A stretch of DNA of 64,000 bases, from assembly GCF_024139115.2 (NCBI RefSeq), contig NC_085140.1, positions 433,565,240 through 433,629,239 of the forward strand. The letters run 5' to 3'. Position numbers and translations under genes: made by a program. This DNA is from Armigeres subalbatus. Taxonomy: Eukaryota; Arthropoda; Insecta; Diptera; Culicidae. Positions 1 to 10,290 of the stretch are shown here, in pieces. Numbering within the stretch: position 1 is the stretch's first letter; every line of letters begins with the position of its first letter. The notes beneath the pieces are model-generated. The model made no database searches. It was not told the DNA's origin and saw only the letters and a list, made by a program, of their open reading frames with translations.

Positions 1-16
1 CAAGACAACTAAAAAA

Positions 17-50
17 CGCACTCTTACCCCACCGGTGGGGTAAGAGTGCG
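17..50. repeat. Perfect 34-nt palindrome, probable head-to-head element ends
   Basis: Two exact 17-nt arms meet at CCGG. The arm GGTGGGGTAAGAGTGCG recurs inverted and slightly changed near 593-609 and again near 952-980. This suggests the end of an inverted-repeat element of about 575 bp (34-609), with a second copy lying off the left edge of the window. Confidence 0.6.
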
Positions 51-609
51 CATTGCAAGAGAATTTTCCTTAAAGAAAGCCCACTAATTACGAAACGCAA
101 AATTAAGCCATTTCATCACCCCCCCTCCTCTTTTACAATTTTTGTATGAATCCTCTAAAAAATTGCATGGATCGTCATACATCTCGCAACACCAGCCACC
201 ACTCCCCCCCGCCCAGCTAAGCGTTGCGTAATTTATGGATGTTGCTTTTGATAAAATGAAATAATCATTTAGATGAAATTGTGTTTTCAGACTATGTTTA
301 GATGTAAAACAATACTTAATACAATTTCATGATTTCGCTTCAGCGCTTTGTTCGCTAAGTCTTCTTTTTAACTTTATTAATGTGTTTTTTTTTAATTCTA
401 GGACTAAGTTCAACACAGGAAAGATGTTCGCTAAGTCGCTTCTAACACCAAATGACTTTAGCTTATCTTTTAAAGGAGAATTTAATTTTTAATTTTTAAT
501 TTCTATCCCTTTTTTCATTGTTGCGAATCTTCGGAAGTAGTCTTATATCGGCCGAAGATACGGTTTTGAAATCAGAACATAAGGATTCATGTGCGTACTC
601 TTGCCCCAC
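34..609. mobile_element. Candidate inverted-repeat DNA element, ~576 bp
   Basis: The left end GGTGGGGTAAGAGTGCG (34-50) matches the reverse complement of 593-609 with two differences. No transposase frame is present. A further related end lies at 952-980, so the true right border is uncertain. It carries a separate MITE at 80-240. Confidence 0.35.
80..240 (-). mobile_element. MITE, CCATAAATTACG-ended family, copy 1
   Basis: The reverse complement aligns along its length with 23425-23567. Both have ends near ATCCATAAATTACG, internal C-rich (or G-rich) runs, a TTTTGTATGAAAC-like stretch and ATGGATCGTCA. Inverted ends lie at about 81-93 and 226-240. It has no coding capacity. I recall this as a very common mosquito repeat. 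Confidence 0.65.
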
Positions 610-1034
610 CCGTTCCTGCGTACTTTTACCAAACAGCCTCAAAATTTATAAGTTTTGACCTCTCGGAAAACAAACCCAATTGATGTTCTACATCATAAAG
701 TACTCTATACAATCGGTTATCAAAATGGTATAATGTTCACCTGATTGAACGTATATATGGTAAAGGAATACTAGTTGCGGAAACACAATTATTTTTGGCA
801 AAATGATCAAAAATTATCCTACTTCATATCTCCCTTATTGTTTATTCAAATCGTTTACTATTACACATGACAATAGTTGGTCAGAATACCTATCAAACTG
901 ATGCAGTGCTGCTAGTTTATATTTTTTAAAAATTTCAAAAAATCGAAAACCTACTCTTACCCCACGCGCACTCTTGCCCACTCTACTCTACTAATCACTG
1001 CGCGTCGATTCGGTCGCCCAAAACGCGATTCTTT
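610..1034. other. AT-rich stretch, no gene seen
   Basis: Nothing coding is visible. The only structure is a pair of short ACTCTTRCCCCAC matches at about 952-980, related to the palindrome at 17-50. Confidence 0.5.
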
Positions 1035-1122
1035 GGGGAAGGGTCGTTTGGCTGTAACCCATTCGGCCGAATGCCACTAGGTCATTTGGCCGAACGGATC
1101 ATTTGGCCGAAAGGGTCATTAG
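1035..1122 (+). repeat. GGCCGAAA minisatellite array, direct orientation
   Basis: It starts with GGGGAAGGGTCGTTTGGC and then repeats a unit of about 17-22 bp near TTTGGCCGAAAGGGTCA. The ordered start (GGGGAAG, then CATTCGGCCGAATGCCACTAGG) recurs at the outer edge of other arrays in this window (4462, 5850, 22381, 52478 and 53122). That order marks a conserved element end and is not random drift. Confidence 0.75.
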
Positions 1123-1232
1123 CAGTCTTGCAAAATGTCGTGACCATCACCAGATGAGCACCGTTATTGATTGATTTTGTTGTCGTTTAATTGGACTGAC
1201 GTCGTTTTTAATTGATAAATCAATAGATAAAT

Positions 1233-2312
1233 TATTACTAAGTTTTTCAAAATTCAATCTAGACAATCTTTTGAAAAGGGCCAAACTTTGTTTTGCTGAA
1301 TTTTTCAAATGGATATAATCGAAAAACAACGCATCCTACAGAAAAGTGTTGTATGGGTGACTTTCGCAAAATCAGTCAAAGTTTCTAGTAAAGATATTGG
1401 AAAAAAAAAACACTGAAAAAATCAGTTTTGAAAATTAAAACTCGATTTGCGAAAACACGCCCTTTTTGATTTTAATGATGTTGTGTGGCAAGATAGGTGA
1501 TTATGTTCCCTACCAAACGTCCATACATCGCAAGCTTGACACTTTTAAGGGAATCAAGTTTTTCTTAGAAATACTAGAATAAGAGATCGGCAAAGACGCC
1601 ATCTTGTTTCCAATCGAACCGTCAAAAGCGGTTCCATTTCGACTTGTTTACTTTTGCATCCATAAGAAGCAAGCAAAAGTTCAAGTGCAGCCATTATCAT
1701 TTTCGCGATTTCATGCATTTTCATACGTTGCCATTCCGACGGTTTTTTACTCCGCCGGTCTCTGGTTATAGGGTTGCTAGTTTTTCTAACAAAAACTTTT
1801 TCTTGTGTTTCTTGTTTTCTTGTCAGTGTATTTTCATCCGTTGCGACCAGTTACGACCTAAACATTGTACTCTGCTTGACTATACAGGAATATTTTAATA
1901 TATGTATGTATGTATATGTTAAATTCACTGACATTCCTTGAAACTCAAAAAAAAAATTCCGCTAAGAAAAATATTTTGTTAGAAAAACTTTTTTCCCTTA
2001 AAAGTGTCAAGCTTGCAATGTATGGACGGTTGGTAGGGAACATAATCACCTATCTTGAGACACAATATCATTAAAATCAAAACGGGCATGTTTTACAAAT
2101 CGAGTTTTAATTTTTAAAACTGATTTTTTTCAGTGTAGGGCTCAATTTGAATTGTTTCCAACATCTTTACTAGACACTTTGACTGATTTTGCGATAGTCA
2201 CTCATACAACATTTTTTTGTAGGATGCGTCGTTTTTTAATTGTATCCATTTGAAAAAATCAATAAAAAAAATTTGGCCTTTTTCAAAAGATAGTCTGGAT
2301 CAAATTTGGAAA
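1233..2312. mobile_element. Inverted-repeat element with ~345-bp arms
   Basis: Arms 1233-1578 and 1967-2312 are reverse complements over most of their length, with small indels, and flank a loop at 1579-1966. Anchors are CTCGATTT at 1441 against AAATCGAG at 2097, and CAAGCTTG at 1531 and 2008. Both give the same centre near 1773. The loop holds no recognisable gene. This is a non-autonomous foldback or MITE-like element. Confidence 0.8.
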
Positions 2313-2322
2313 AACTATGTAT

Positions 2323-2553
2323 CAAGACAAAATTTTCAAAACGACTTATCTGCTTTTGTAAACAAAGATTCAAACGACGATTTGACGAATCTGATAGCTC
2401 TCCCACGCAAACCAACACCATCAACAGGTAGCGGAAACCTTTACCTACCTATTGGTGGTGTTGGTTTGCGTGGTAGAGCTCTCATATTCGTCAAATCGTC
2501 GTTCGAATCTTTGTTTACAAAAGCAGATAAGTCGTTTTGAAAATTTTGTCTTG
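2323..2553. mobile_element. Foldback MITE, 231 bp, with GTAT flanks
   Basis: The element begins CAAGACAAAATTTTCAAAAC and ends in its complement. The arms are about 105 bp, with a short tip near 2430-2447 that itself holds AGGTA/TACCT. GTAT lies immediately outside both ends (2319-2322 and 2554-2557), consistent with a 4-bp target duplication. It abuts the right arm of the 1233-2312 element. Confidence 0.8.
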
Positions 2554-3003
2554 GTATGTACTTTTCTTTTTACAGCACCTCTTAAAATATTGAACAAAAA
2601 GTCAAAATAAACCATAAGAACACTTGAATGTTCCCAAAAGTTCTATTTTGGCTTCATACAATTTTATTACAGCAAAAATCCATTAATTTCCGCTAAGTGG
2701 ATTGATTTCGAACCAAACACCGCATAGGTCAAGTGATCATCACCATAGTCAAGATGACACGGATATGACAACCACAACATCAGGAAAGTTTTCCTTTCAT
2801 GCTGGTGATCACAGGCAGAAGAAGTGAAGACATGGTGAGTGACCCAGCGCTAGTTGCTAAAATGTCACTTTCATGGTGATCGTTACACCAAGCATGTGAG
2901 ATCCACACTGAGCACCACAATTGAGTACTTGATACATGACCTGGATTTTGTTATTGCCAGGCTTTGCGTGACTTAAACGGTGACACTTTGCAGCACTGGT
3001 CAT
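2554..3003. other. No recognised feature
   Basis: This 450-bp stretch has repeated GTGATCA and TGATCACCA words but no frame, terminus or RNA signal that I can name. Confidence 0.4.
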
Positions 3004-3005
3004 TA

Positions 3006-3112
3006 CCCTAGTAGCACAGTTCAGATTGATTTGGTTGCAGAAACTCTAATGTGACTGGATTTGGTCTCATATGAGTGACAGTGACTGATATGTGACAAGT
3101 GTGCTACTCGGG
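3006..3112. mobile_element. Tiny MITE, 107 bp, TA target duplication
   Basis: The left end CCCTAGTAGCACA (3006-3018) is the reverse complement of TGTGCTACTCGGG (3100-3112) with one mismatch. TA lies just outside each end (3004-3005 and 3113-3114). The TA duplication fits the Tc1/mariner or a similar superfamily. It has no coding capacity. Confidence 0.7.
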
Positions 3113-3114
3113 TA

Positions 3115-3290
3115 GGCCGAAAGGGCTACTAGACCGAAAGGGTCATTTGACCTAAAGGGTCGTTCGGCCGAAATGGTCGTTTTGCCGAAAAGGTCGTTTG
3201 ACCGAAATGGTCGTTTGGACGAAAGGGTCATTTAGCCGAAAAGGTCATTTGGCCGAAACGGTTATTTAGCCGAATAGGGTATTTGTCCGA
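3115..3290 (+). repeat. GGCCGAAA minisatellite array, direct orientation
   Basis: About eight units of TTTGGCCGAAAGGGTCGT type sit directly after the MITE at 3006-3112. Units vary mainly at the GGCC and GGGTC positions. Confidence 0.8.
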
Positions 3291-3347
3291 ATAAGAGAGA
3301 GAAAGTGAAAGTTTGTTTCTTGTGCAGTCGTGTTTCTCCAGTAAGCG

Positions 3348-3410
3348 GATCGGCCGGTCGTCGAAATTTAGTTTTGCGTTGTGCGGAAGGCAAACGATCG
3401 GCCGATCGCC
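3348..3410 (-). repeat. GATCGGCC repeat, two units
   Basis: GATCGGCCGGTCG at 3348 and GATCGGCCGATCG at 3396 are 48 bp apart, with related sequence between. In reverse orientation this is the same family as the array at 14733-15027. In both places it lies next to Repeat A. Confidence 0.65.
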
Positions 3411-3479
3411 GTAATTTGGTTGTAAATAAATCAGAATGTGAAAGTTCCAGACAGCGAGTGTTATTTCCCATCTCATAGA

Positions 3480-3806
3480 TCGTATTACTTACCGAAGTGA
3501 ATCCAGATAAATTATCCTTTGTAACTAAAACGATATCCTATCCCAAGACAATCGTGGAGATGCAGAGGTATACTCGGTCTCTAGTAGCAACGAGATTCAG
3601 ACTAACAATCCTTCCCTTCTTATATGACCGTAAGGACGTGGCCGGCGCCGTTATTGACTTTAGGTATTTGAGCTCCCGAAACGTGTACATTGAGAATGGG
3701 TAGCTAGTCACAAGTCCCATTTATTGTGTTCTTTGTACAATTTTGCAAGTTCTAGTCAGCAGCAACTACGAATTGTGCTGTCATAATGCTTATGCTCATG
3801 TTCATA
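3480..3806 (+). repeat. Dispersed Repeat A, copy 1
   Basis: It aligns in the same orientation with 4478-4822 and inverted with 14356-14640. Shared blocks include CTTACCGAAGTGAA, TATCCCAAGACAATCGTGGA, GTATACTCGGTCTCTAGTAG, TAAGGACGTGG, CGAAACGTGTACATTGAGAA and a terminal TGCTCATG run. It has no coding frame. I cannot name the family. Confidence 0.8.
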
Positions 3807-3809
3807 GAA

Positions 3810-4291
3810 CATTTGGCCGAATAGGTCATTTGGTCGAATAAGACGTTTGGCCGCATAGGTCATTTGGCCGAATAGTTAATTTGAAAAGTGAGAAATTAGG
3901 AGTAAGAAGACAGACGTCTCAACTCTCATTCCTCATTTCTTACTTCTCACTGTAAAAAGTGAGAAGCGTGAAGTGAGTAGTGAAACGTCTCACTATTCAC
4001 TTCGCACTACTCACTTTTCACTGTGAGAAATGAGAAATGAGAAATGAAAAGTGAGACGTCTCACTTCTCACTTCTCACTGCGAAAAGTGAGTAGTGCGAA
4101 GTGGGTAGTGAGATGTCTCACTATTCACTTCACGCTTCTCACTTTTTACAGTGAGAAGTGAGAAATGAGGAATGAGAATTGAAACGTCTCTCTTCTCACT
4201 CCTAATTTCTCATTTTTCAAATGACCTATTCGGCCAAATGTCTTATTCGACCAAATGTCCTATTCGGCCAAATGACCATTTCGACCAAATG
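3810..4291. repeat. 480-bp foldback of minisatellite arms around a GACGTC core
   Basis: The region is a long palindrome centred near 4050. TTGAA at 3881 pairs with TTCAA ending at 4220. The outer arms are GGCCGAAT arrays facing each other. The inner arms alternate GTGAGAAATGAG and CTCATTTCTCAC words around repeated GACGTC (or its variants). Arm identity is high across about 235 bp per side. Confidence 0.85.
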
Positions 4292-4462
4292 ACCCTTTCG
4301 GCTAAACGACTCTTTCGGCCAAATGTCCCTTTCGGCCAAACGACCTATTCGCTAAAATGACCCTTTCAGTCAAACGACCATTTCGGCCAAATGACTTTCG
4401 GCCTAGTGGCATTCGGACAAATGGCATTCGGCCGAACGGTATTCAGCCAAACGGCTCTTCCC
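4203..4462 (-). repeat. GGCCGAAA minisatellite array, inverted orientation
   Basis: Units of TTTCGGCCAAATGACC type form the reverse complement of the array at 3115-3290. It ends with CTAGTGGCATTCGG and CTCTTCCCC, the mirror of the ordered start at 1035. Confidence 0.8.
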
Positions 4463-4477
4463 CGTTCTATCCTATCC

Positions 4478-4822
4478 CATAGATAGCATCGCTTACCGAA
4501 GTGAAACCAGATAAACCGTCCTTTGTAACTAAACCGATATCGTATCCCAAGACAATCGTGGAGCTGTAAATGTATACTCGGTCTCTAGTAGCAACGACAA
4601 TCGGACTAACAATCCATGATTTCCTATATGACAGTAAGGACGTGATCGGCCCCGTGACATAAAATATTTGAGCTCACGAAACGTGTACATTGAGAATTGG
4701 TAGCTGATCCCAAGCCCCATTTATTGTGTTCTCTGTTCAATTTTGCAAGTTCTAGTCAATCACGGAGTAGCAACTATGAATTGTGCTGTCATAATGATCG
4801 ATCATGCTCATGCTCATCCAAA
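4478..4822 (+). repeat. Dispersed Repeat A, copy 2
   Basis: This is a close direct copy of 3480-3806, about 1 kb downstream, again ending in TGCTCATGCTCAT. It directly follows an inverted GGCCGAAA array. Confidence 0.8.
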
Positions 4823-5012
4823 AATTCCCTGGAGTATATGCCTTGAAGTCACGCTAAACTAAAGGGTTGATATTTTTTTCTCAAATGATTCCCAAAGTTT
4901 ATCTACGAAGGGAAGCGGAAGTTTATCGAGAGTCTACACAGACTTTTCATATATTCTTATTTTTGTAGAAACAATCAAAACAGCAATGAGGAAAGTTTAT
5001 TTCTTAAAGTTT
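4823..5012. repeat. Single diverged unit of the ~143-bp satellite
   Basis: AATTCCCTGGAGTATATGCC, CACGCTAAAC and AAAGGGTTGATAT match the satellite at 6130-6584. The remainder is unassigned. Confidence 0.5.
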
Positions 5013-5635
5013 TTCTAGTGAGTGAAAGTGGGTAGTGCGAAGTGAGAAGTGAGAAGTCTCACTACTCACTTCTCACTTCCCACTTTTTACAGTGAGAAAT
5101 GTGACATAAGAAGTTATTAGTGAGATGTCTCCCTTCCTACTGCTCATTTCTTACTTCTCGATGTTAAAAGTGAGAAGCGCGAAGTGAGTAGTGAGAAGTT
5201 TTGCTACTCACTTCGTGGTTCTCAATTTCCACAGTGGAGAAGTGAGAAATAAGAAGAGAGAAGTGACATGTCTCACTTCTCACTACTCATTTCTTACTTC
5301 TCACTGTAAAAAGTGAGTAGTGCAAAGTGAGTAGTGAGACGTCTCACTACTCACTTCTTATATCTGGCTGCTCACTGTTAAAAGTAAGAAGTGAGAAGAG
5401 AGTAATTGAACGTCTCACTTCTCACTTCGCACTACTCACCTTTGACAATGAGAAGTGAGACACTGTGAAAAGTGAGTAATGTGAAGTGGGTAGTGTGTAG
5501 ACGTTCTACTGTGAGCAGTGGGAAGTGAGAAGTGAGCAATGAGACGTCTTCTCACATCATACAACTCACTTGTCACAGTGAGAAGTGTGAAATTTGTAGA
5601 CGTCTCACTGTTCACACTTCATTTATCATTTTTTA
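5013..5635. repeat. GACGTC-centred palindromic satellite
   Basis: There are tandem short palindromes of the pattern GTGAGAAGTGAGACGTCTC, with CACTTCTCACTGT links. Each is its own inverted repeat, so the whole 620 bp can fold as many small hairpins or as longer ones. It is the same satellite as the core of 3810-4291 and as 22803-22920. Confidence 0.8.
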
Positions 5636-5639
5636 AATT

Positions 5640-5850
5640 ACCTATTCTACCAAATGTCCTGCTCGGCCAAATGCCCTATTTGGTTAAATGTCTTATTTAG
5701 CCAAATGACTTATGCGGCCAAATGTCATATTCGGCAAAATGACCAATTCAGCCGGATTACCCGTTCGGCCTAATGGTTTGTTCGGACTAGTGGCATTAGG
5801 CCAAATGTCTTTCGACCGAATGGGCTTAGGCCAAACGATCTTTTCCCTTA
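5640..5850 (-). repeat. GGCCGAAA minisatellite array, inverted orientation
   Basis: The units are degenerate TTCGGCCAAATGTC. It ends with GACTAGTGGCATTAGGCC and ATCTTTTCCC, the conserved outer edge in mirror image. Confidence 0.7.
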
Positions 5851-5904
5851 TTTTGTAATGCGTCATCAATGTCACTACACATAAGATATTTTATTGATAT
5901 GAAA

Positions 5905-6030
5905 TTTGAAAAAGTCTACGTCGACTCAAGGGGGGAGGGAGGTGGTTTGGAAAAGTCTACAAAAGTCTACCAATGGAAGAGGAGGTTTGAAAATGTAAAA
6001 AATCGGTCAACGTAGTTTATGGACAGCCCC
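5905..6030. mobile_element. Degenerate MITE
   Basis: The left side AAAGTCTACGTCGAC and right side GTCAACGTAGTTTATGGACA are imperfect inverted repeats around a G-rich stretch. The style resembles the CCATAAATTACG family, but the left end is shortened. Confidence 0.4.
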
Positions 6031-6129
6031 CTAACTGAACTTCAAAGTTCACTTTTGCGCTGCCACCATCCAAAAAATTACTTGAATGCGAGCTGATTAG
6101 CCAACACATTCTCTTCTTTTACGAACTTC

Positions 6130-6584
6130 TGATTGCTTGGGTCATGTCCTATTTGATGCAGGAAACCAAATTGGATTCGCCTTCAATCACTGTTCCATTG
6201 CAGGTCATCCAAGAATTCCTTCGGGTATAGGCGTTAAGGTCTCCACGCGTAATCAAAGGGCTGTTATCTCTTTTTTTAAATGGTTCATGTCCTATTCGAA
6301 CCAGTGAACCAAATTGGATACGCCTAAAATCGCTGTTCCTTTCCAGTTTCCCTAAGAACTCCCTGGAGTATACAGGCCTTAAAGTTTACACGCGTAACCA
6401 AAGAGTTGTTTTCTCTTTTTTAATGATTCTTGCCCTATTTTATCTAGAGAACCAAGAGGATACCCTTTCAATAGCTGTTACTTTCCAGAAAAATAAAAAA
6501 ATCCCTGGAGCTTAGGACTTGCGGTTGTCACGCGTAAACAAAGAATTTTTCTCTTTGTTTGAAAATGATTGATCCTCTATTTTA
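6130..6584. repeat. ~143-bp satellite, left part
   Basis: About three units are visible. CCCTGG or its equivalent lies at 6218, 6361 and 6503, giving periods of 143 and 142 bp. Each unit carries CACGCGTAA, CAAAG.GYTGTT, a T-rich CTCTTTTT tract and YCCTATTTTAT. The array continues at 8562 after the Helitron. Confidence 0.75.
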
Positions 6585-6639
6585 TCTATATATATAAAAA
6601 CCAATCTATGTATGTATGTTCGCTAACTACTTCTGAACC

Positions 6640-7720
6640 ACTCGGCCGATTTCAACCAAATTTGGTACACATACATTCTCTATCCTCAGGGGAAGTTAAC
6701 AAAGGGGGGGGATGGTGATTTGGAAAAGGGGGGGGGGAGGTGGGAGGGGTTTTGTTTAGAAAACGAACAAATCAGTGTAACTTTCAACTCCCAAGACCGA
6801 TTTCAACCAAATTTTGTACACATATTCACTATGAAGAGACGATCATATGGTAGGGCAATTTGGGAAGGGGGAGGGGTCTGGTGAGAGGGGTATTCTTTAG
6901 AAAACGGGCAATTTGGTGTAACTTCTGAACCCCTGGACCGATTTCAACCAAATGTGGTACACACATCCTCTATCCTAAGGAGAAGATAACAAAGGGGGGG
7001 GGGTGGTCATTCGGAAAGGAGGGAGGGTATGGGGGGAGGTGTCGTCTTTGGAAAATGAGCAATTCAGTGTTACTCCCAGCCCCCAGCACCGATTTCAACC
7101 AATATTTGTACACATATTCAATATAAGGAGCCAATCATATGGGAGGCTGATTTGTAAAATAGAGGAGTGTTCTGGAGGGAGGGATATTGCTCAAAAAATT
7201 CAGTGTAACTTCTGAACCCCCTGAACCGATTGCAACCAAATTTGGTGCACATATTCTCTATCCTACAGAGAAGATAACAAAGGGGGTAGGAAGGTCATTG
7301 TAAAAAGGGGACAGGGTTGGGGTGAGGAACTCATTAAAGTACGAACAATTAGGATAACTGTTAACCCCAGGTCAGATTTCAACCAGATTTGGAACACACA
7401 TTCTCTATCCCCAAGGGAAGATAACAAAGGGTTTGAGAGAGTCATTAGGAAATGGGAAGGACAGGGTGTATTGTTTGGTTTACTATCTTTTGTAGCTTTT
7501 GAGCCCCTCAACCGATTTGCACCAAATGTGGAACGCATAATCTCTAACAAGGGAGGAAGGAAGGAAGGGCATGAAAATGAAACGAACGTTTTACGTACCT
7601 TTTAAATGTATGGGTCCGTTTGAACCAAATTTGAGACACATACTCTCAATCCTAAGGGGACGATTGTAGAGGAGTTGGAGTGTCATTGAAGAAAGCGGTA
7701 AAACTTCTGAGCCCCTTTAT
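6640..7720. repeat. Tandem repeat inside the Helitron, 8 units of ~140-151 bp
   Basis: CGATTTCAACC or close variants fall at about 6647, 6798, 6939, 7090, 7227, 7373, 7513 and 7616. The first six spacings are 151, 141, 151, 137, 147 and 140 bp. The alternation suggests a dimer of about 290 bp as the amplified unit. Each unit also has CTATCC..AGGGGAAGATAAC and a long G run. Confidence 0.8.
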
Positions 7721-7974
7721 CGATATCCTTAAAAATTAGGACATATATCCTTTATGCTTAGCATGCGATTATAAATGCAGTTGAACGGAAACAGGAGGTG
7801 TAAAGGAGGAGTAAGGTGCGTGAGGTTAAGCATCAGTAGGTCAGGCGTAAAAAACGTAGGAGATAATGTACGATAGGCATATCTAACGTTGGGCATACTT
7901 TAAATTCCCCATTATTTAGTTTAGTAATTTGTAAAATTACCCGGAAACCAATCCTTTTGGTTAAAAAAATCACA

Positions 7975-8340
7975 AAAAAATAAACATTTTCCCGGAAATA
8001 ACATCTCCAAAAATAAAATTTTCCGCAAGCATCACATCCTTGAAAATATTTCTTCGAAAATGACATTTCGCCCGAATATGAAAATTCCTCGAATATGCCA
8101 ATCCTTAAAAAAATACGCAAATATGATATTTCTTCGAACGTGACATTTCCGAATATAACGTACGTTTCCTCAAAATGACAAATTTTTTAAAAATGATATT
8201 TCCCCGAATGTGACATTTCTCCGAATGTGACATTTCCTCGAATATGAAATTTCGCTGAAATGACAATTTCTCGAAAATGACACTTCTCCGAATATGACAG
8301 TTACGGTAAACATTTTTTTCTCGGTAATATAATTTCCAAG
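7975..8340. repeat. ~17-20-bp minisatellite in the Helitron 3' half
   Basis: Units like TTTCCCCGAATGTGACA and TTTCTCCGAATATGACA repeat irregularly. The word pattern resembles the minisatellite at 35930-37450 but the period is shorter. Confidence 0.65.
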
Positions 8341-8561
8341 AATATAACAAAAGTTTATTTGTCGGAATTGATGTTTTTAAAAGTGATATCTACCTTCTTT
8401 TAATCATTAGATGTTCTCAAACCAATCGTTTGATCTTCTTATCAATTGAGGAAGTACGGGGGTTATTTATTACCTACTGGTTTTAGCTAAATCAAATTGG
8501 CAATTCCAACAGCTGCGGAGCAAACTGGCAATCCCGGACAAGGCCGGGTACATACAGCTAG

Positions 8562-9010
8562 TCTATTCAATAAAATTTGATGCGCCTTCAATAGCTGATC
8601 ATCTAAGAATTCCCTGGATTATAGGTCTTAAGGTCTATACGCTTTACTAGATGATTTATATATGTTTAAATGGCTTCTGTCATTGGAGTATAGGCCTTGA
8701 AATCCACGTTTGTTATATTTTCTGAAAATCATCATTTTCTGAGTCATCCAAGAAGGATACACGTTCAACTATTGTTGTATTCCAGTTCAACCAAGAATTT
8801 CCTGATATATAGGCTTTCGGCTCCTTGAGAGCTGTCAGCCTTATCTGACCGTTTATACTGTTTGAATTGGATGAGCGTTCAACGGTCGTTTTTATTTAAC
8901 TTATTCAAAAACCCATCGGAGTTCAGGCCTTGATGTCGTCACGCGTACCCAAAGGGCTGTTATCTCTCTTGTAAATGGTCCATGCCCTTAGTTATCCATA
9001 GAAGCAAATT
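8562..9010. repeat. ~143-bp satellite, right part, degenerate
   Basis: It resumes with TCTATTCAATAAAATTTGAT and GCGCCTTCAATAGCTG. Further diverged units carry TTGGAGTATAGGCCTTGA (about 8693), TTTCCTGATATATAGGC (8799) and GAGTTCAGGCCTTGATG (8910). Confidence 0.65.
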
Positions 9011-9409
9011 GAATAAACATTAAACAAGAAATCAAATCCTACTTAATTTAAATAATCATCAAAAGTACGTCGAATTCCTAAAAAAAGAAAATAGATCTTA
9101 AGTTATGCGTATTGATCTAAGGCCTGTACTCCAATTCTTGAAATTTTTGAATGGCGTTAAATGAAACATGTATTTCAATCATATCTTATTTGGTTGAAAT
9201 GGTTACTTAGAAGATGTAGCATTTCTGAAAGGAGCAAAAATATTTTCCTTCACGCGTATTGACTGGGGTCTTGAATTACTATGATTATGTATCGTATTTA
9301 AATATCAATGAATTAAGTGAAAAACTAGTAATTTAAGCAAAAAATCTTTTTACTTCATATTCATTTTACGTTCCCCTATAAGTGCCGTAAAAAGAAGGGT
9401 TGAGTGTAT
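9011..9409. other. AT-rich spacer, no feature seen
   Basis: No frame, inverted repeat or RNA signal is recognised. Confidence 0.4.
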
Positions 9410-10290
9410 ATCAAAATATATTCGCCTATCTCTCAACGCCGAGAGAGGAAAAAATTGCATGCATAATCCTTCCATGCATTGACGAAACCTCGAACGACCT
9501 CAACCCGAACGGCGAGGATCAGCACGTTGGAATGGAATTCGCTCACCCGGCTTCGGGGCACGGGGCACTTCATATAACATATGGAATTTTATTCAATTTA
9601 GATAAAGACTCTAACATGTTTGCTCGCATTGGGGAAGAAGTAAAAAAAAACTCTAAATAAGGTTACTCTCCGGTGCGCCTCGGCCGCCCCACAACACAAC
9701 TTTGCGGTAGCAGATTGATTGATGAACACGCGAAAGCAACCCCCGCGGGTAAGGTACGCTTGGTTTTGCTTTATTTTCGGCGAACATGACCGACCTGCAT
9801 CGCGCGCCTTGCATAGATATGTAAATGTCCGCGCGTTTGGACAGTTTCGAGTGTGGTGCATGCAAGCCAGCAGCAGGGTGGAGACGACGACGATAGCCAG
9901 CAGACCAATCCCATTAGAGATGGATATTGCGCGATCATAAAGCATCGCGAGCCGGCAAGACTCGAGGCCAGGCGTCGGGACTCGTGTTCCATATCGCCGC
10001 GTACATTGAGTGAGTGAGTGTTTGCCAGTAGTCAGCCTCTCGGCCTTCGCTGCAGTTAAGTTTTGCGAAGTAATTTCTGATCTACCACCTCCTCGTTGCC
10101 TTCGAAAATGGGAAAAAAAACTGAAACAGGCAAATCCATGCCACGGCTTGGGCAGATGTGAATACCAGGTGCAGTCGTGACTGGTTTGACAGTCCCTCTA
10201 TGGCGAAGAAACAGTGAAGGGCCTTCGAAATAATTTCCGAACAAAAGCCCGACACTGTTCATAGAATGTGCTAAGAATTTTTATGATGAA
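9410..10290. other. Unique GC-richer island
   Basis: Base composition shifts to CpG- and GC-rich sequence without the repeat families seen around it. Short open frames exist on both strands, but none has a recognisable domain or a splice context I trust. It could be host regulatory DNA or an untranslated exon. Confidence 0.35.

Larger units (their letters stand above)
6585..8561 (+). mobile_element. Non-autonomous Helitron, 1,977 bp
   Basis: The 5' end is TCTATATATATAAAAA and the 3' end is CAGCTAG. A GC hairpin, CCCGG (8533-8537) with CCGGG (8544-8548), lies just upstream of the 3' end. The element sits between A (6584) and T (8562) with no target duplication. All these are Helitron hallmarks. 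Joining the flanks restores continuous satellite sequence. It has no Rep/helicase frame, so it needs an enzyme from elsewhere. The interior is made of tandem repeats. Confidence 0.85.
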
